A DNA stretch of 64,000 bases from Diplosphaera chodatii (GCA_032358165.1 JAALGY010000012.1:1488001-1552000); one strand, 5' to 3'. Counted from the first letter of the stretch, positions 1 through 11,456 are shown. The notes: a model not told the origin generated them from the sequence alone. A program made the numbers and translations.

Positions 1-83
1 GCCTGCACCCCGGCCTTGTTGTCAATTCTGTCCAGATTCAGCTCTCAAGTACGCATCTGAGCAGAGCAATATTGACGCCGCAG

Positions 84-170
84 GTGGGGAAGCGCATCAA
101 CCAGCTTTGGAGGCGGCTGCGGGGCATGCAGCCCGCCGAGGAAGAGCGGGACCCGCTGCTACCCTCGTGA
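84..170 (+). CDS. 3'-terminal exon of an unidentified gene cut by the window edge
   Basis: A cag acceptor at 81-83 is followed by a 28-codon frame ending in TGA at 168-170. The peptide begins VGKRINQLWRRLRGM and ends EEERDPLLPS. The tail contains ERDPLL, which fits the acidic dileucine sorting pattern [DE]xxxL[LI] found at the cytosolic ends of membrane cargo proteins; that reading is inference from six residues. The rest of the gene lies upstream of the window, so the family cannot be named. A short stretch before the acceptor carries a GT, but the resulting intron would be only about 35 nt, so the real donor is probably outside the window. Confidence 0.45.
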   Translation: MGKRINQLWRRLRGMQPAEEERDPLLPS

Positions 171-566
171 GGCTGCGCCCACACTCTGTGAACCGTACCC
201 TGGCAGCCGCTTTGAGGCCAACGACTGGCTGCCAGCAGTGCAGCAGTGACATCGTTGGCGTGGCCCACCGAACAGGTCCAGCCAGCAGTTCAGCTGCCAT
301 TGTGAAGTTTGCACATGCAACTGCACCGTTGTAGCTGTCCCAGATCTTCATTCACATCGTAAGCAGGGACAATGAGATTGTTTGAAACTCATGGCCACTG
401 CCAGTCGTGCAACAGGATTTGGTCGTATAGTCGGATTTGAGATTGCCCGTGTTCCACATAAACGGCCTGGTTTGTCGACAGCAGCACACTGCACATGTCA
501 ACACTGCAGAGAAAAATGAGCAGAAGCTGGGTACTGAAGTCGTTCCAGCTGTTTATCCAAGTGCCA
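171..566. other. intergenic space between convergent genes
   Basis: This stretch lies between the stop of the partial gene at 170 and the stop of the METTL16-like gene at 567. It should hold the two 3' untranslated regions. No conserved coding segment or repeat was recognised. Confidence 0.4.
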
Positions 567-3092
567 TCATGAGGGCGCAACCGCCAGCTGCTGCGGCCGT
601 GGCTGCCGCACCAGCGGCTGAGCAGCCTTGCCCCGGTCCACTGCGAATGACCATGCCAAACCCCACCGCATCGTTCGCCCTGCACGTTGCCAAGTTGAGT
701 GAGCACGAATTCACTACGATGAAGTCCATCCTGTCAACACAATCAAACAGAATTGTGGCGAGAGCCCCATTCAGTAACATTTGCAGGTCTTTGCCCAAAT
801 AACAGGACAGCATGCACCCTGCGCAAACTCGGTGGTGCGCAGCGCGGTGGGGCGGTGGCGGTACAGCGCCCCCCGCAGCGCCTTGAGGCTCGCCTTGCGC
901 CCCAGCATCGCCGTGTACCTGCGCAGCTGCGGCCTGGCGCTCGCATTGCTGTCGTCCCGCTCGCTAACGGTGCAGGTCACCAACACTACGGAGGGTGACG
1001 GGTGCATTGCAGTGAAGGGCGCTGCTGCAACTCAGGCGCGCAGGCCCGGCTGTGTGGCACCTTGGCTTTAATGGTGCTGGAGCTGACGCACGCTCACCAG
1101 TGGATGCGGTCCCCCAGCTGCAGGCTGTCGGCGACCATGGCGCCCACGAACGCCGCCTCGCCGCCCGGACACACCATCTCAGCTGCCGTGCCTGCTCATC
1201 ACCATCTGTTGTCATGCCCGGCAGCATGCAACCCAGGGAATAAGGAGCAGTTTTCCGAGCATGCTGTACTGCTCCTCCGCATCAGCTTCATGCCAACAGG
1301 GTAGCCCCGCATCGTGTCAGCATTGCAATTGCAAAGCAGTGCAGCATACCTAGGTGGGCGGTGTGGGGGTTCAGGCCCGCTTGCTCGATGGTTTCAAAGA
1401 ATGGCGGATTGGTCATGCAGAACGCGAAGCGCTCCCCGGGCTGCACCGCTGGCCGCAGCACGCCCCTCGGAAAGGCACCGCTGCCGGCTGCGGCTGTGGC
1501 GGCAGTTCCTGCACACTGCTGCCGGCCGGGTGCAGTCTGGCTGCTAGGTGGTGTGCCAGTGCCGGTGTGGTTCGCTGCAGAAGTACCGCCACCCGGCTGC
1601 TTGCCCTGTGCTGCTGAGGTGTCGAGCGTTGCACCATCGGCTGCTGCAGCGGGATCGCTCTGCTCTCTTACATCACGGACCTGTTGCACGAATCAATCAG
1701 CGCTGCTTGAACATGAGCAGTGTGCACCGGCAAAGCGGCTGTTCGAACGCGACCGCGCTTTGATCCTGGCGTCCACAGCCACCTCAGCACCTGTATGAGG
1801 TGCGCAAGGTGGGGGTTGGCGGCCAGGTTGGCGGTCGCACCGCTGATGGCGGCGTCTGTGACGTCCGCAGCCACAAAGCGCCAGCCGTGCTGCGCTGCGC
1901 CCAGCAGCGGGTAGATCAGGTTGGCGCCGCAGCCGATGTCCAAGCCCACCACCTCGTGAGCATCTGCAGCAGTGAGAGGCCCCGACTTGACAGCCAGCAG
2001 CCAAGCTGCAGGATGTGCACATCATGTGGGCCGCATACCGCACTGTTGCATTGACATGGTTGTATTTGGACGCACAGTCAGCAAGAAAAGAGAATCATTT
2101 TGCCTGACATTGCCATGTGGCCAGCTTGCTGCAACCACGTTGTAAGCAGCGGTAGTTCACTGCACCTGGCGGTGAAGACAGCGCCAGCAGGTCTGCCAGC
2201 CAGGCGATGTAGTTGGCGCGGCCAGGCACTGGCGGGATGAGCTGCCCTGGGGCCACCTTCCAGGCCACCCCGTAATGCTCTGCTAGCAGCGCAGCCGTGA
2301 CGGCGTGCGACGCATCCGCATTTGCAAAGTCCACAGCTCCACTGCAGTCGCCAGCAGTACATACATTGGAGAATATGATGCTATTACATGAAGGGAAGGC
2401 AGCCTGGAGCAATTAGTGAGAAAGTACCGACATACTTCCGGCCCATCAGTGCCGTGCTGTCAGAGGAGCGCTGCCATGCACCTGCCATTGCTCCGGATGT
2501 GCACATGAGGTGCCAGCTGCGGGTGCCGTGCGGCCAGCGCTGCAAAGTCGGGCTCCGCCTCCGCATAGCAGTTGGCTGGGTGCATGCGCGCGTTGCCGCT
2601 GCCGGCCGCAGCCACCCGCCGCCTCTTGGCGGCCGGCTGGTCTCCTGCAACAGCTGCTGGCGCCGCCGCAAGCGCAGCATCTGCCTGCTGGACAGCGACC
2701 GCCGCAGATGGTGCCAGCACATCGACGGACGAGCCTGCAGCGCACGTCCCTGGCGGCAGGGCTGGCCCGATCATGGCGGCAGGTGGTGCTGCGTCTGCAT
2801 CGGGGTGCACGGCCTCTGTGCCATCCGCACCCCGCAGCAGTGTGATGCTGTCCAGCAGCTGCTGCCGTATGTCCAGCGCCTCGCCGTCGTCCGGGTCGTC
2901 CGCCAGCAGCTCATCCACCTCCCGAAGGCTGGCCTCGTGCTCCGCCAATGTGCAGGCAGCATTCGCCTCCTGGGTGTTGCAGTTCAAACTTGAGACCGAT
3001 CGTTCTCTTGGTAACTCGAGAGGTGCTACAAGTTGACATTCTTGACGTACGGTGTGTCTGCGAAGCCCGACGACGTTCCACCCACCCACCAT
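567..3092 (-). CDS. METTL16: METTL16-like RNA N6-adenosine methyltransferase with SPF30-like N-terminal coiled coil
   Basis: The METTL16 family methylates adenosine in U6 snRNA and in hairpins of some mRNAs. Seven exons join in frame: 3092-2482, 2341-2166, 1963-1791, 1680-1350, 1191-1098, 918-818 and 679-567 (532 codons). Family landmarks in order are [14 protein letters not shown] and HVHIRSNG (N-terminal RNA-binding part), [19 protein letters not shown], the SAM site [17 protein letters not shown], catalytic NPPF in [36 protein letters not shown], and [12 protein letters not shown]. The protein stops 21 residues after that last block, so the vertebrate C-terminal VCR region is absent. About 60 low-complexity residues are inserted just before NPPF. 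Before the methyltransferase lies a segment resembling the SPF30/SMNDC1 N-terminus ([20 protein letters not shown]), then an Ala-rich linker with AKRRRV, a possible nuclear signal. The ATG at 3092 is the first in frame; a spliced upstream exon at the acceptor near 2986 is possible. Confidence 0.9.
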
Positions 3093-3470
3093 GGCAAAGC
3101 CGCACTGCACTCAGCAGGTCAGCCACGGCATCACCCTTCGCAGCATGATCGCCCACAGCGCGGCGGTTGTACCAAGCACTGCGTTGGCAACAAAGGAGTG
3201 GCAGTTTGTGATCGGTAGCTTTGCAAGTGCATGTTGAGCATGCTGCTCCACCAACAGAGTTGTTGGGCAGGGTTCGTGCTCAAGGGTGGGCAGAGAACTT
3301 GATGCCATTGCTGCAGATCGCAGCGCCACCGTCTGTTTGCATGCAGCTTTCAACATCCCGCTCACCTCGTCGGAAGATATCCTGTGTCGCCTGAATCAGC
3401 CGGTCGGCGGATCCAGTTGGAGGAGGCCAGCTGCACCTGACCTGCAGGCAACATCCACTAGGTACCAGCC
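3093..3470. promoter_or_regulatory. intergenic region between divergent genes
   Basis: This 378-bp interval separates the METTL16-like start (minus) from the 91-codon gene (plus) and must contain both 5' regions. No specific element was identified. A 5' exon of the METTL16-like gene could lie here. Confidence 0.4.
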
Positions 3471-3746
3471 ATGAGCGGTGTGTTGCGCAGCTTGCGGCCG
3501 TTGGCGCGCAGGTTGCAAGGTAGCCAAGCGGCGGGGGATGTTCTTGGACAGCAGCGCCGCTGCATGGCAGATGAGGCAAAGGTGAACGCATGGGAGGCGC
3601 CGACGCAGGTAGCAAAGTGGAAGGAGGAGCACATCGTGTTCGCGGTGCTGGGCGGCTGGGGCATTGGCATCTACACTGCAATGAAGGTGTTCGGTGGCAA
3701 GGAGAAGGAGGCGCAGAAGGAGGCGATCCAGGAGGCAAAGGTCTGA
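3471..3746 (+). CDS. small single-pass protein with mitochondrial-type presequence
   Basis: An uninterrupted 91-codon frame starts MSGVLRSLRPLARRLQ, an Arg/Leu-rich and acid-free N-terminus typical of mitochondrial presequences. A short charged stretch (AEAPTQVAKWKEEH-like, around residues 40-54) precedes one hydrophobic segment, HIVFAVLGGWGIGIYTAM (about residues 54-71), and the tail is Lys/Glu-rich (GGKEKEAQKEAIQEAKV). Size and layout resemble accessory subunits of respiratory complexes or ATP synthase, but I do not recognise the family, so that is only a suggestion. The gene is divergent from the METTL16-like gene. Strong codon bias and a lack of stops support it being real. Confidence 0.7.
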   Translation: MSGVLRSLRPLARRLQGSQAAGDVLGQQRRCMADEAKVNAWEAPTQVAKWKEEHIVFAVLGGWGIGIYTAMKVFGGKEKEAQKEAIQEAKV

Positions 3747-4251
3747 AAGCTTGTAGGTAGGGGCAGCGTAGGTTGAGCGGGTGGGAGCAGCAGCTTAGGG
3801 GTTGCATGGCAAGCCAATATGGGCAGTGACTCCAAAGCCTTTAGGTCGCTTCACTACCAGTCTTGATTGTGCAGAAGACATGCTGTCTGCGGTCTGTGAG
3901 TTGGCGTGTGAACGATAACACGAGCTGCCGGCTTCGTGTGAGCCTGGACTGATTGTCCAATGTACACATGGGCATCACAGCCCTGCATGTGCATGTGTCT
4001 GCTGCCAGAACTGTGGACTATACACACCGCTACATCGATGCACAGTCAGGGCTTTGTTGCTCAATCATTGCACCAACTGCCTGTGTCGCAGGCTGTGGCA
4101 ATTGAGTGGTGTGCAAAGCACACCCAATGATCACCACTGCATGACTGGACTTTGTGGGCAGCAAGTCTGCCATCAGCACGTCTTGACGGGCAAGACTGCT
4201 GCCGTCATTGTCACAGCTGATGTTGTGCCATTCTCCCGCTGCTGGGCGGCA
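3747..4251. other. intergenic space between convergent genes
   Basis: This is 3' flank of the small plus-strand gene and of the minus-strand epimerase. I see no coding segment or repeat in it. Confidence 0.4.
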
Positions 4252-7116
4252 TCATCGCCACTGCGAGTTTGCATTTGGGACATTTGTCGGCACCAAGGGC
4301 GGCGGCTCCTTGGTGTTTGCCCCCTCGTGCTCGAACTCGAACAGCGGTGACTCCCACATGCTATCAAATGAGCGGATGACCATCTCGCCCACCCACGTCT
4401 CCCCGGGTTGCAGCCTACATTGCCAAGCAGAGCCAAGTGGGACGATGCTGCTGGATGTGGCAAGGCCAATGGGCACACGAAACCTGGACGATGATTGCAA
4501 TGCGCAAGCACTGCTGGGAAGGTGCGCAGCACTAAGGATGAGTCAGTGGTACAGAGGTGCATGAGGTGCTAGCAGGGCGGCGCACGTGACGGGGCGGCCC
4601 ACTCGGGCGCTGGGCACCGACACGAAGTGTCTCCACGCGTCGGGTGCGCGCATGTGCGGGTTGACGACGCCGGTGTCCCTGAAACCCCGGCGCATGTAGA
4701 TCTGGTGGTGCGTCCGGTTCCCCGGGCACAGCTTCACGTCCGTCTTGTCTGTGTCCACCAGCAGCGTGTCCATCGGCCGATCTGCACAGCCACAGCAGAC
4801 TACTGCTGGGCAAGTGTGCCACGCCCACAACTTAGAAGACGCTCCCTCATCTCCCAGACAGCACAAGCCAAGCTGCGCATGCCAGCCTCAAGCCCTAGCA
4901 GCCTGTGCGGGTGTGGGGGACTGTGTCACTCAGCGGCGGGTGGCTGCCCACCGCCGAACTGGATGTAGTCGCCCTCCTGCTGCACCACGCTGGGGTGGCT
5001 GGGGTTGCGCGCGTAGTCGAGCCCCATCTTGCCGCCCAGCCCCAGCAGCTTGACGAACTGCGAGTTCAGCGGGTAGTCGCCCAGCGGCTTGACCGCAAAG
5101 TGCGTCTGCAGCGCGCTGGTGAAGGTGAACTCCCGATCATCTGCACGCACGCCACAGCTGGCGTCAACCACCCAACTCCTCTCATTTGGGAGCTTCGTGT
5201 CTGCATGTGGAAGTTGGTTGTGCTCGAGTTTGACATCAGGGGCATGCATCATCTCGCGGCTCACCTGTGTTTGCGATTTCCAGCACACAGCGCAGCTGCA
5301 GCGGGTCCTCGTCGACTGCCTCGCCCTCCACCAGCTCCCCCACCCCCTTTGTGGGACTGAAGCCGCTCTGCAGACACACCAGACACGCACTCATTGTTGA
5401 CGGTCGATACTCAAAGTCAATAACACATCCCCAGACGGTCGGTGTTGCAGGCGCAAGGTGCGAGGCGATGCAAGGTGTCCAGCAGCAGGCAAACGAGCGG
5501 CACCGGTCGTCGTCTGCGTCCGGCGCAGCCGCTGGCTTTGGGTCGGGCGGCGTTGTGTCTGGGAAGTCGTCGTGCTCCATCAACGAGATCTACAGCAACA
5601 AACAACGAGGTGGAAAATGTCCAGCCAATGCAGTGCTGACCGGGACATTGCATGGTATGTGCTGCCTGCTGCTGCCAGAGGTCAGCTCAGGGCATCCCAG
5701 CAGCAGAGTTGACTGTTGACAGCGCCTGCGGCAGCATGATGAAGACACCATCGGCCGTGGACTCACAGTATACATGGCCTCGAATCTGTGCGGCCACACG
5801 CCCAGAGTGAAGCTGTCTGCCTCTGCCCACAGCGCAACTGAGGGCGCTGGATCCCGAGCAATCTCGGGGTCTGCCACGCCTGCGTCATGTACAACAGTGG
5901 TGCTGACTAACGCTGTGTATCTCATGCGCATTAATCTCCAGGAAAATTGACACACCATCCTGTGTGGTTGTATGCGTGCAACAGTCATGTGTCCTGCGCC
6001 CATAGCTGATGCTAGGCACAAGGCACACGAAGACCGTAGGGTTGCATAGTCAGCCGCGGTGGCATGCATGTGCAAGAAGCAAGAGTTGTACTCCTCAGCA
6101 GGCACCTGTCTCTGCTATGGACCAGTGCATCCGCTGCAGCAACCCATTTGTTGGCAGCATGCCGCGTCCGTACTGTGGGAACACCACTGGAACGCCGCCC
6201 CTGCAGATCAGCACGAGTTCAAATATGCTGTGCAAGCGTCTCGCTGAAGCTTGCCAAGCAAGCAGGTCGCTGCACAACCATGCAAGTTGCCGTCCCAGTG
6301 CAGCAGCAGGCAGCACGTGGAAACACATGCAGCGACCAGCACGTACTTGATGGGCTCGACGCCATCAAACTCGTTGTCCGGCTGCAAGTACAAGATGTCT
6401 GTGCCATCCGGTTTTCGCCACGAGGTGATGTTTGCGCCATGTAAGTACACCTCCAACTCCGAGCCATTTGGATGGTGTAGATACACTGCAGATTTGGAAC
6501 GTAGGCAGAGCATCAGTCAAGTGCTGCATTGCATTGAAGCAGAAAGCACACAAGGTATCTTGGAAGAAGTGCAAAAAGATGTCGGAGTAGCGGCAATAGC
6601 CGTGGGTTCGACTATGCCCATCTGCCTCACCTGCTGGCAGGTCATTGGCGCCCAGGCCAACTTCTACAAGATCCCCAATCTCAAATCGCTCCTGGCAATA
6701 CTCTACATACTCGAGATTGAGGCTTCTGCAATGTGTGACACATGCGCGGCGAGTCAGGCGGGGTCCTCACCAGATGCGGCAGTGCACAACAGCTGTGCAT
6801 GTGCAGGCAGCACACGCAGCGTCATGCTCGAGCAAAGCTACTGGCTTGTAACCTCACCCCATGTTGAGATCAAACTCGCTGAGGTCAATGTCCTCATCAG
6901 AGTCTGACCCGCTGTCCGCTGCCGGGTCCGCTTGCAGTGTGTCTCCACCCTCAAACGGCGGATCGACTGCTGTGGCAAGCCGCCGAGATGACCGGCTGCG
7001 TGCTGTCAGGCCACTGGTGCTGGCGAGGCCGCAAGCCCGCCCTGCTGCTGCGCCTCTGCATGGCTGCGCCGCCGACCACGATGCTGCCGCTGACCCTGAA
7101 CCACAGCCACATACGC
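4252..7116 (-). CDS. glucose-6-phosphate 1-epimerase-like protein (aldose 1-epimerase superfamily)
   Basis: Members of this family interconvert the alpha and beta anomers of hexose 6-phosphates. Exons read 7116?-6858, 6725-6631, 6485-6347, 6200-6106, 5879-5767, 5589-5504, 5365-5265, 5140-4952, 4781-4586 and 4414-4252, all in phase. Family blocks in order are ELEVYLHGANITSW, GVEPIKGGVPVVFPQYG, FTLGVWPHRFEAMYT, LRCVLEIANTD, REFTFTSALQTHFAV (with the conserved TxxHxxF histidine), HHQIYM and VGRPVTLQPGETWVGE. Between FEAMYT and the LRCVLEI strand sits an acidic, Pro-rich insertion of roughly 50 residues absent from the plant proteins I know. The first exon gives an acidic stretch (DSGSDSDEDIDLSEFDLN) after an Arg/Ser/Thr-rich segment that could be part of a plastid transit peptide. 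The initiating ATG was not resolved; at least one further 5' exon above 7116 is likely. Confidence 0.88.
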
Positions 7117-8014
7117 CTGCTAAGACAAGATGACTCAGTGTGTGCCCCTGAGAGTCCTGAGCAGGGGCCGATCTCCAGCTTGCTGTGATGCATCAGGCAC
7201 TATGCGCACGCACATGAATGAGCCGTCATCGGCGAACATGCACACGAAAAGCCCTGCCGCGATGCACTGGCGATCATTGGTATGTTACTCACATATCTGT
7301 GTGCATGCAGGTGGCGTTGCATGCCGCAAAGGACGGAGAATAGGGCGGCTGCTGCAGGAAGGATCTCCGACACATGACGACCCGGCTGTGGAATATTGCA
7401 ACCCCACAGCCGGCAGCATGGCTTCTCCTTGCGCTCTCAAGTTCTGCTAACGACCTTTGCTGATCTTCTGCAGCCAGATGGGTCGACAATAGACTCTCGG
7501 GTACCGGACCGGCAACAACAAAATGCTGGCCGGATGTTCAGACATGCATTCTCTTCGCGCTCATGCAGCTGCTCAACCGCAGCTTCCTGTCAATGTTTCG
7601 CTGAAGCAATGCTGTTTTCTGTCACTACAGGCTTTCCGAGTACAGCGCTGCACCAGGCCAACGAGGGTACAAGGGGCAGAACAGAAGGAGTGTTGACGAC
7701 AAGGCAAGTTGACGGTGGGGTTCTGATAGAATGGGCAGAACGGTCTGGCTGCAGTCGGTCGATATAGGCTTGACCTGGGAACACACCCATTGGGGGTCAC
7801 TTCATTTCACTTCATTTCACTTCACACAGATGAAGTTACACATCACCACAACTTCAGTCCACTTCACACAAATGAATTTGTACACATCACTACACAAATC
7901 AAACGAACACAAAGGTGGCGGGGCAACCCTCATACTTCGTGTGCAGTAGTATTTGTGGTAGCTAAGCATGCCCAGATCAGATACAGGTTTCCTGAGCCGG
8001 CATGGCCGCTACGA
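7117..8014. other. intergenic space, 5' side of the epimerase gene and 3' side of sphingosine kinase
   Basis: About 0.9 kb lacking a convincing exon. It probably holds the first exon(s) and promoter of the epimerase gene and the 3' UTR of the sphingosine kinase gene. The only structure seen is the short repeat at 7798-7824, followed by more loosely related cacttcacaca copies up to about 7870. Confidence 0.35.
7798..7824. repeat. short tandem repeat, 10-bp unit
   Basis: The unit cacttcattt occurs twice in tandem and is followed by a partial third copy; related cacttcacaca words recur within the next 50 bp. It lies about 190 bp beyond the sphingosine kinase stop codon. Confidence 0.7.
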
Positions 8015-11000
8015 TCATGGAGCCACCAGCACGTTGCACAGGCCCGCATGCACCTGCGCATACAGCCGTGTGTACGGCACCTTCTCGCCGTCCACCACCA
8101 GCCAGGTGCCGCTGCTGACTGGCTCCACAGCCAGCGCACTCACCTGCAGGGCAGGTCGCCAGCAGCCATCATGACCGCATGGATGCATTGCATGGCAAGT
8201 CACTGCTTGCTGTTATGACGCGGTCATGCAACAGGCGACAGAGGGCCTGTGGATGTGGAGCGCAGCAATGCATGTGACACCATACGAACAGGTGGATACG
8301 AATAGGTACTGAATACGAATAGATACGTCAAGTTGCTGGGAATCACACACCTGACGGTAGTCCAGAATGGGGAGGTCCAGATGCTCTCCATTCTCGCTCT
8401 TCAGCATGAACTGCAGCCCCTGCATGCGTGTTGCTTGGGGCGTTGTCATCAGGTCGATGCAGCCTGCAACATCATGGTCTTACAGTTGGTTAGGCGTTTG
8501 CATCGTACACACCCGAAGGCTTCACAGGGACCATATCTGTTCTCATGCTCAACTGCTTTAATAGGACAGCCTGATAGCAAGTCTGAGGATTGCAAGCTTC
8601 ACGTGATAGCGCATGCTGATTACCTGTGTTCAAACCAGCACGCGGCGCAATGTTATATGTCAGGTCCAGATATTGTAGGTTGCACGCTGCAAACAGCTGC
8701 ACCTCGTCACCTTGGTGCTGCCGCCAGCCCTGTGGCTCATGACGAAATGGCACTCTTCACGTACTGTAGTGGCAGCTGACCACATCCCACTGCAGGTGCA
8801 ACACTGCATGCGGTCAAGTCGGCATTGTGCTGATGTCTGAAGCTGGATACCTCAGGAAGCCGGCCTTCTGACCAGGCGGTCCCCTCCCGGAAGAGGTCGT
8901 CCAGCAGCGGCGTCGGCGGCCCACTTGCGGCTGCGTCCTTCCCATCCATCGCAGCTGCACCGCTGACCTCCTTCTGCTGCGTGCTGCTCCCATCGCTGTG
9001 TGCACTGCCACCACCTGTGGACTGCGCCGACTGGTGTGCCTGCGGCAGCACAGCGACCACGTCATGCTCAGCAACAGGACACGGCGCTGAGACATCAGCT
9101 GCACACTGGGCAGCAGGCAAGCCACTGGGACATCCAGTGCTAGGTTCAGTCGCATGCAGCTGGGCAGCAGCACCTGCTGCATCCCGTCAAGTGCTGCATC
9201 GCTAGCCGGTAGGTACGCTATCCGCATGGTGTAGCAGCGCCTGGACAGAATTTGCTGCAGGGCTCCCACCGTGAAGCGCGTATCGCCCATCCACCTGCAA
9301 CACAGGAGCAGTGTTGACACCGGCAGCCCCTGTTATGTTGAGCTGGTGAGCAAGCACGGCTCAGCAGTTTACAACCTCAGCGTCCAGTGCACATGCAATG
9401 TGAAGCGCACGCTGCGACATGCACGGGCATGTTTCTACAGCCTGGGTGGCACCTGAGGTGTTCAGTGCCGATATCAATGTTGGCAATCATGCCAAAGGTG
9501 ACGGACAGGAAGGCGTAGCGCCGCGGGTGCGGCGGCTGCAAGATGCTGATGATGTCAATGGGTGACTGCTTGCCCTGCAGCAAAGCACCACATATCTACA
9601 CTGCGAGTCCACAGAGCTATGTTTTGAGAGAACGCAGTGGCAAGTCATCTCCATCTTTAGTACAGCCTCTGTAGACTGTGGTGACTGCTTACCTTGATGA
9701 CAGCGTGCAGCGCAGTTGGCAGGTCCCACATGCCGGTGTTGGCTGACAGCGCATTGCCGGAGCCTGCCGGCAGCAAGGCAATCGGCACCTGCGCGGCCTC
9801 CTGCCAGTCTGGTCGCCCCAGTAAGCCCTGTGCCACCGGGTGCAGTGAGCACAGCATCCAAATGCCCATATACTCGCTTTCGACAACCTATCTTGCAAGA
9901 GGACTATAACACCATCATGCGCACCGATGTAATATTCATTGGAGCAAGCGGACCCACTTGCACAGGGCACTGCTGGCCTGCATCCCGGTCATGCAGCACC
10001 AGACCAGGAAAACTCGGTTTCCATGGATCACCTGCAGGCCCTCGTGCACGGTGCCGTCCCCGCCCATGAACACCACTGCGCTGAGCCCCTGCAGGTCCAG
10101 GCCCGCCAGGAGCTGCGTCGCGTGGCCCGCCCGCTGCGTGACGTGCAGGGTGTGCTGCAGCCCCGCAGCGTCCAGCGCCCCCCGCACGTGCCGGTTGTAC
10201 TGCTTTTGTGCGCTGCACATGACGCAGACCAGTCACCGCCTCTGCGCGACGCTGCTTACATGCACCACTGCTAGGCTCATGGGCACACCTTACCAGGACA
10301 CTGATTGCGAACCAGAACCTCATACCCATTATACCCACAGGCGTTCGTCGCAGGTGCACCAAGACCTCACCACCCACGGCCGCTGACGGGATTTAGGACG
10401 ATGACAACCCGGCGTTGCTGCTCCTCATGCTGCGAGGCGTCAGCCCTGCTGCGCACCGCTTGCACGAGCGCGCGTGCCTCTGTAATAGAACCGCACCTGC
10501 AGAGGGAGCATGTCAGAGTCTTTCTGTACCCCAAAACCTGAGTTGTGGTCAGCAGGTGATCGAGCAATCCAGCAATGTGCATCATGTGACATTGGTGGCG
10601 ACCATCACCTCAACACGCCCGTCTTGCACAGCTTCCGCCGCTTCCTCCTGCTGCCCTTGCGCAGTGGGCAGTACCACACGCGGAGTGAGTCTGGTGCCTC
10701 CAGCTGTGCCCCGATCACATCCGCTCCATCGACCTGGATACGCATGCCGCTTGCAGTGATCACAGTGTCGATTGCCTCGAACGAAATCAAAACTCCTGAA
10801 ACAGCAGGCTGGCCAACACAGGTACTACTCACTGCTATGCTGCCTGTACTTCTCCTGAAGCATGCCCAACAGTCCCGCTGATCACGCCTACCCTGCAGGG
10901 CACAGGGCATTGAGTTCCACATTGTTAGTGGTTGGCCTAGACAGCAGCACGCGTCCAGGCGAGCTATCTTGATCTTTACATGCCTGGTGCGTCGTGAAGC

Positions 11001-11322
11001 TGAACGCTCCATCCGGCTGAATTGATGCTGTGCCCGCAACACCACCTGGCCCTTCAGTGCGGAAGCTGCATTCGACCCCGGGTTGACCGTCCGCAGCCAG
11101 GCGCTCTGCCCCCCTGACGGAGTCCTCAGCAAGGTTGAGTGGCTCACGCACGTCGTGCATGGCGATCTGTGACATGTGCTCAGCTGGATTACCTCCGAGA
11201 TCAGACAGCTTGATGGCCAGCTCGGGTTTCTGCCGCCGAGCACGGCACGTGTGACGTGCAAGGTGGCTCATATGATCACATTCGAGACAATGAGGTGGTC
11301 CCACCACCTTCTCACGGGACAT
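8015..11322 (-). CDS. sphingosine (long-chain base) kinase, diacylglycerol-kinase superfamily
   Basis: Sphingosine kinases phosphorylate long-chain bases to their 1-phosphates. The C-terminal exon (8143-8015) ends in a stop at 8015-8017. Conserved parts in order: a PH-like N-terminal strand set (near 10810-10610, ending in basic PLRKGSRRKRRK), VVIVLNPVSGRG (near 10400), the glycine-rich ATP loop FMGGDGTVHEGL (near 10060), PIALLPAGSGNALSAN (near 9780), a catalytic-fold segment YAFLSVTFGMIANIDIGTEH (near 9500), WMGDTRF (near 9290), NLQYLDLTYNIAP (near 8680), and the terminal VSALAVEPVSSGTWLVVDGE block. Between WMGDTRF and the NLQYLD block is a low-complexity insertion of about 100 residues (Ser/Gly/Gln). 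The 5' part is less certain: an open frame from the ATG at 11322-11320 could supply the N-terminus, but I could not fix the junction into the PH-like exon. Its substrate assignment rests on family resemblance. Confidence 0.85.
8282..8326. repeat. degenerate short repeat inside a sphingosine kinase intron
   Basis: The word atacgaa occurs three times in about 40 bp (8282, 8297 and 8313), twice as atacgaatag. It lies in the intron between the last two coding exons. Confidence 0.5.
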
Positions 11323-11456
11323 GTCAGGGTCGGACGTGAATGAGCAAGTGCTGCAGGGCAGGGTGTGCCATTTCTGGACATGGCCAACTACGAGTATGCG
11401 ATGGCCACTTGCCCAGGCTGCCCAGCAGACATCAAACGATCAAGCCCTAACTGTCC

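Noticed and set aside
2880..2990. Separate SPF30 gene ending before METTL16
   Set aside because: The frame continues without a stop or a good splice site into METTL16, and no Tudor-domain segment was found nearby. The fusion is therefore the simpler reading, though cDNA should confirm it.
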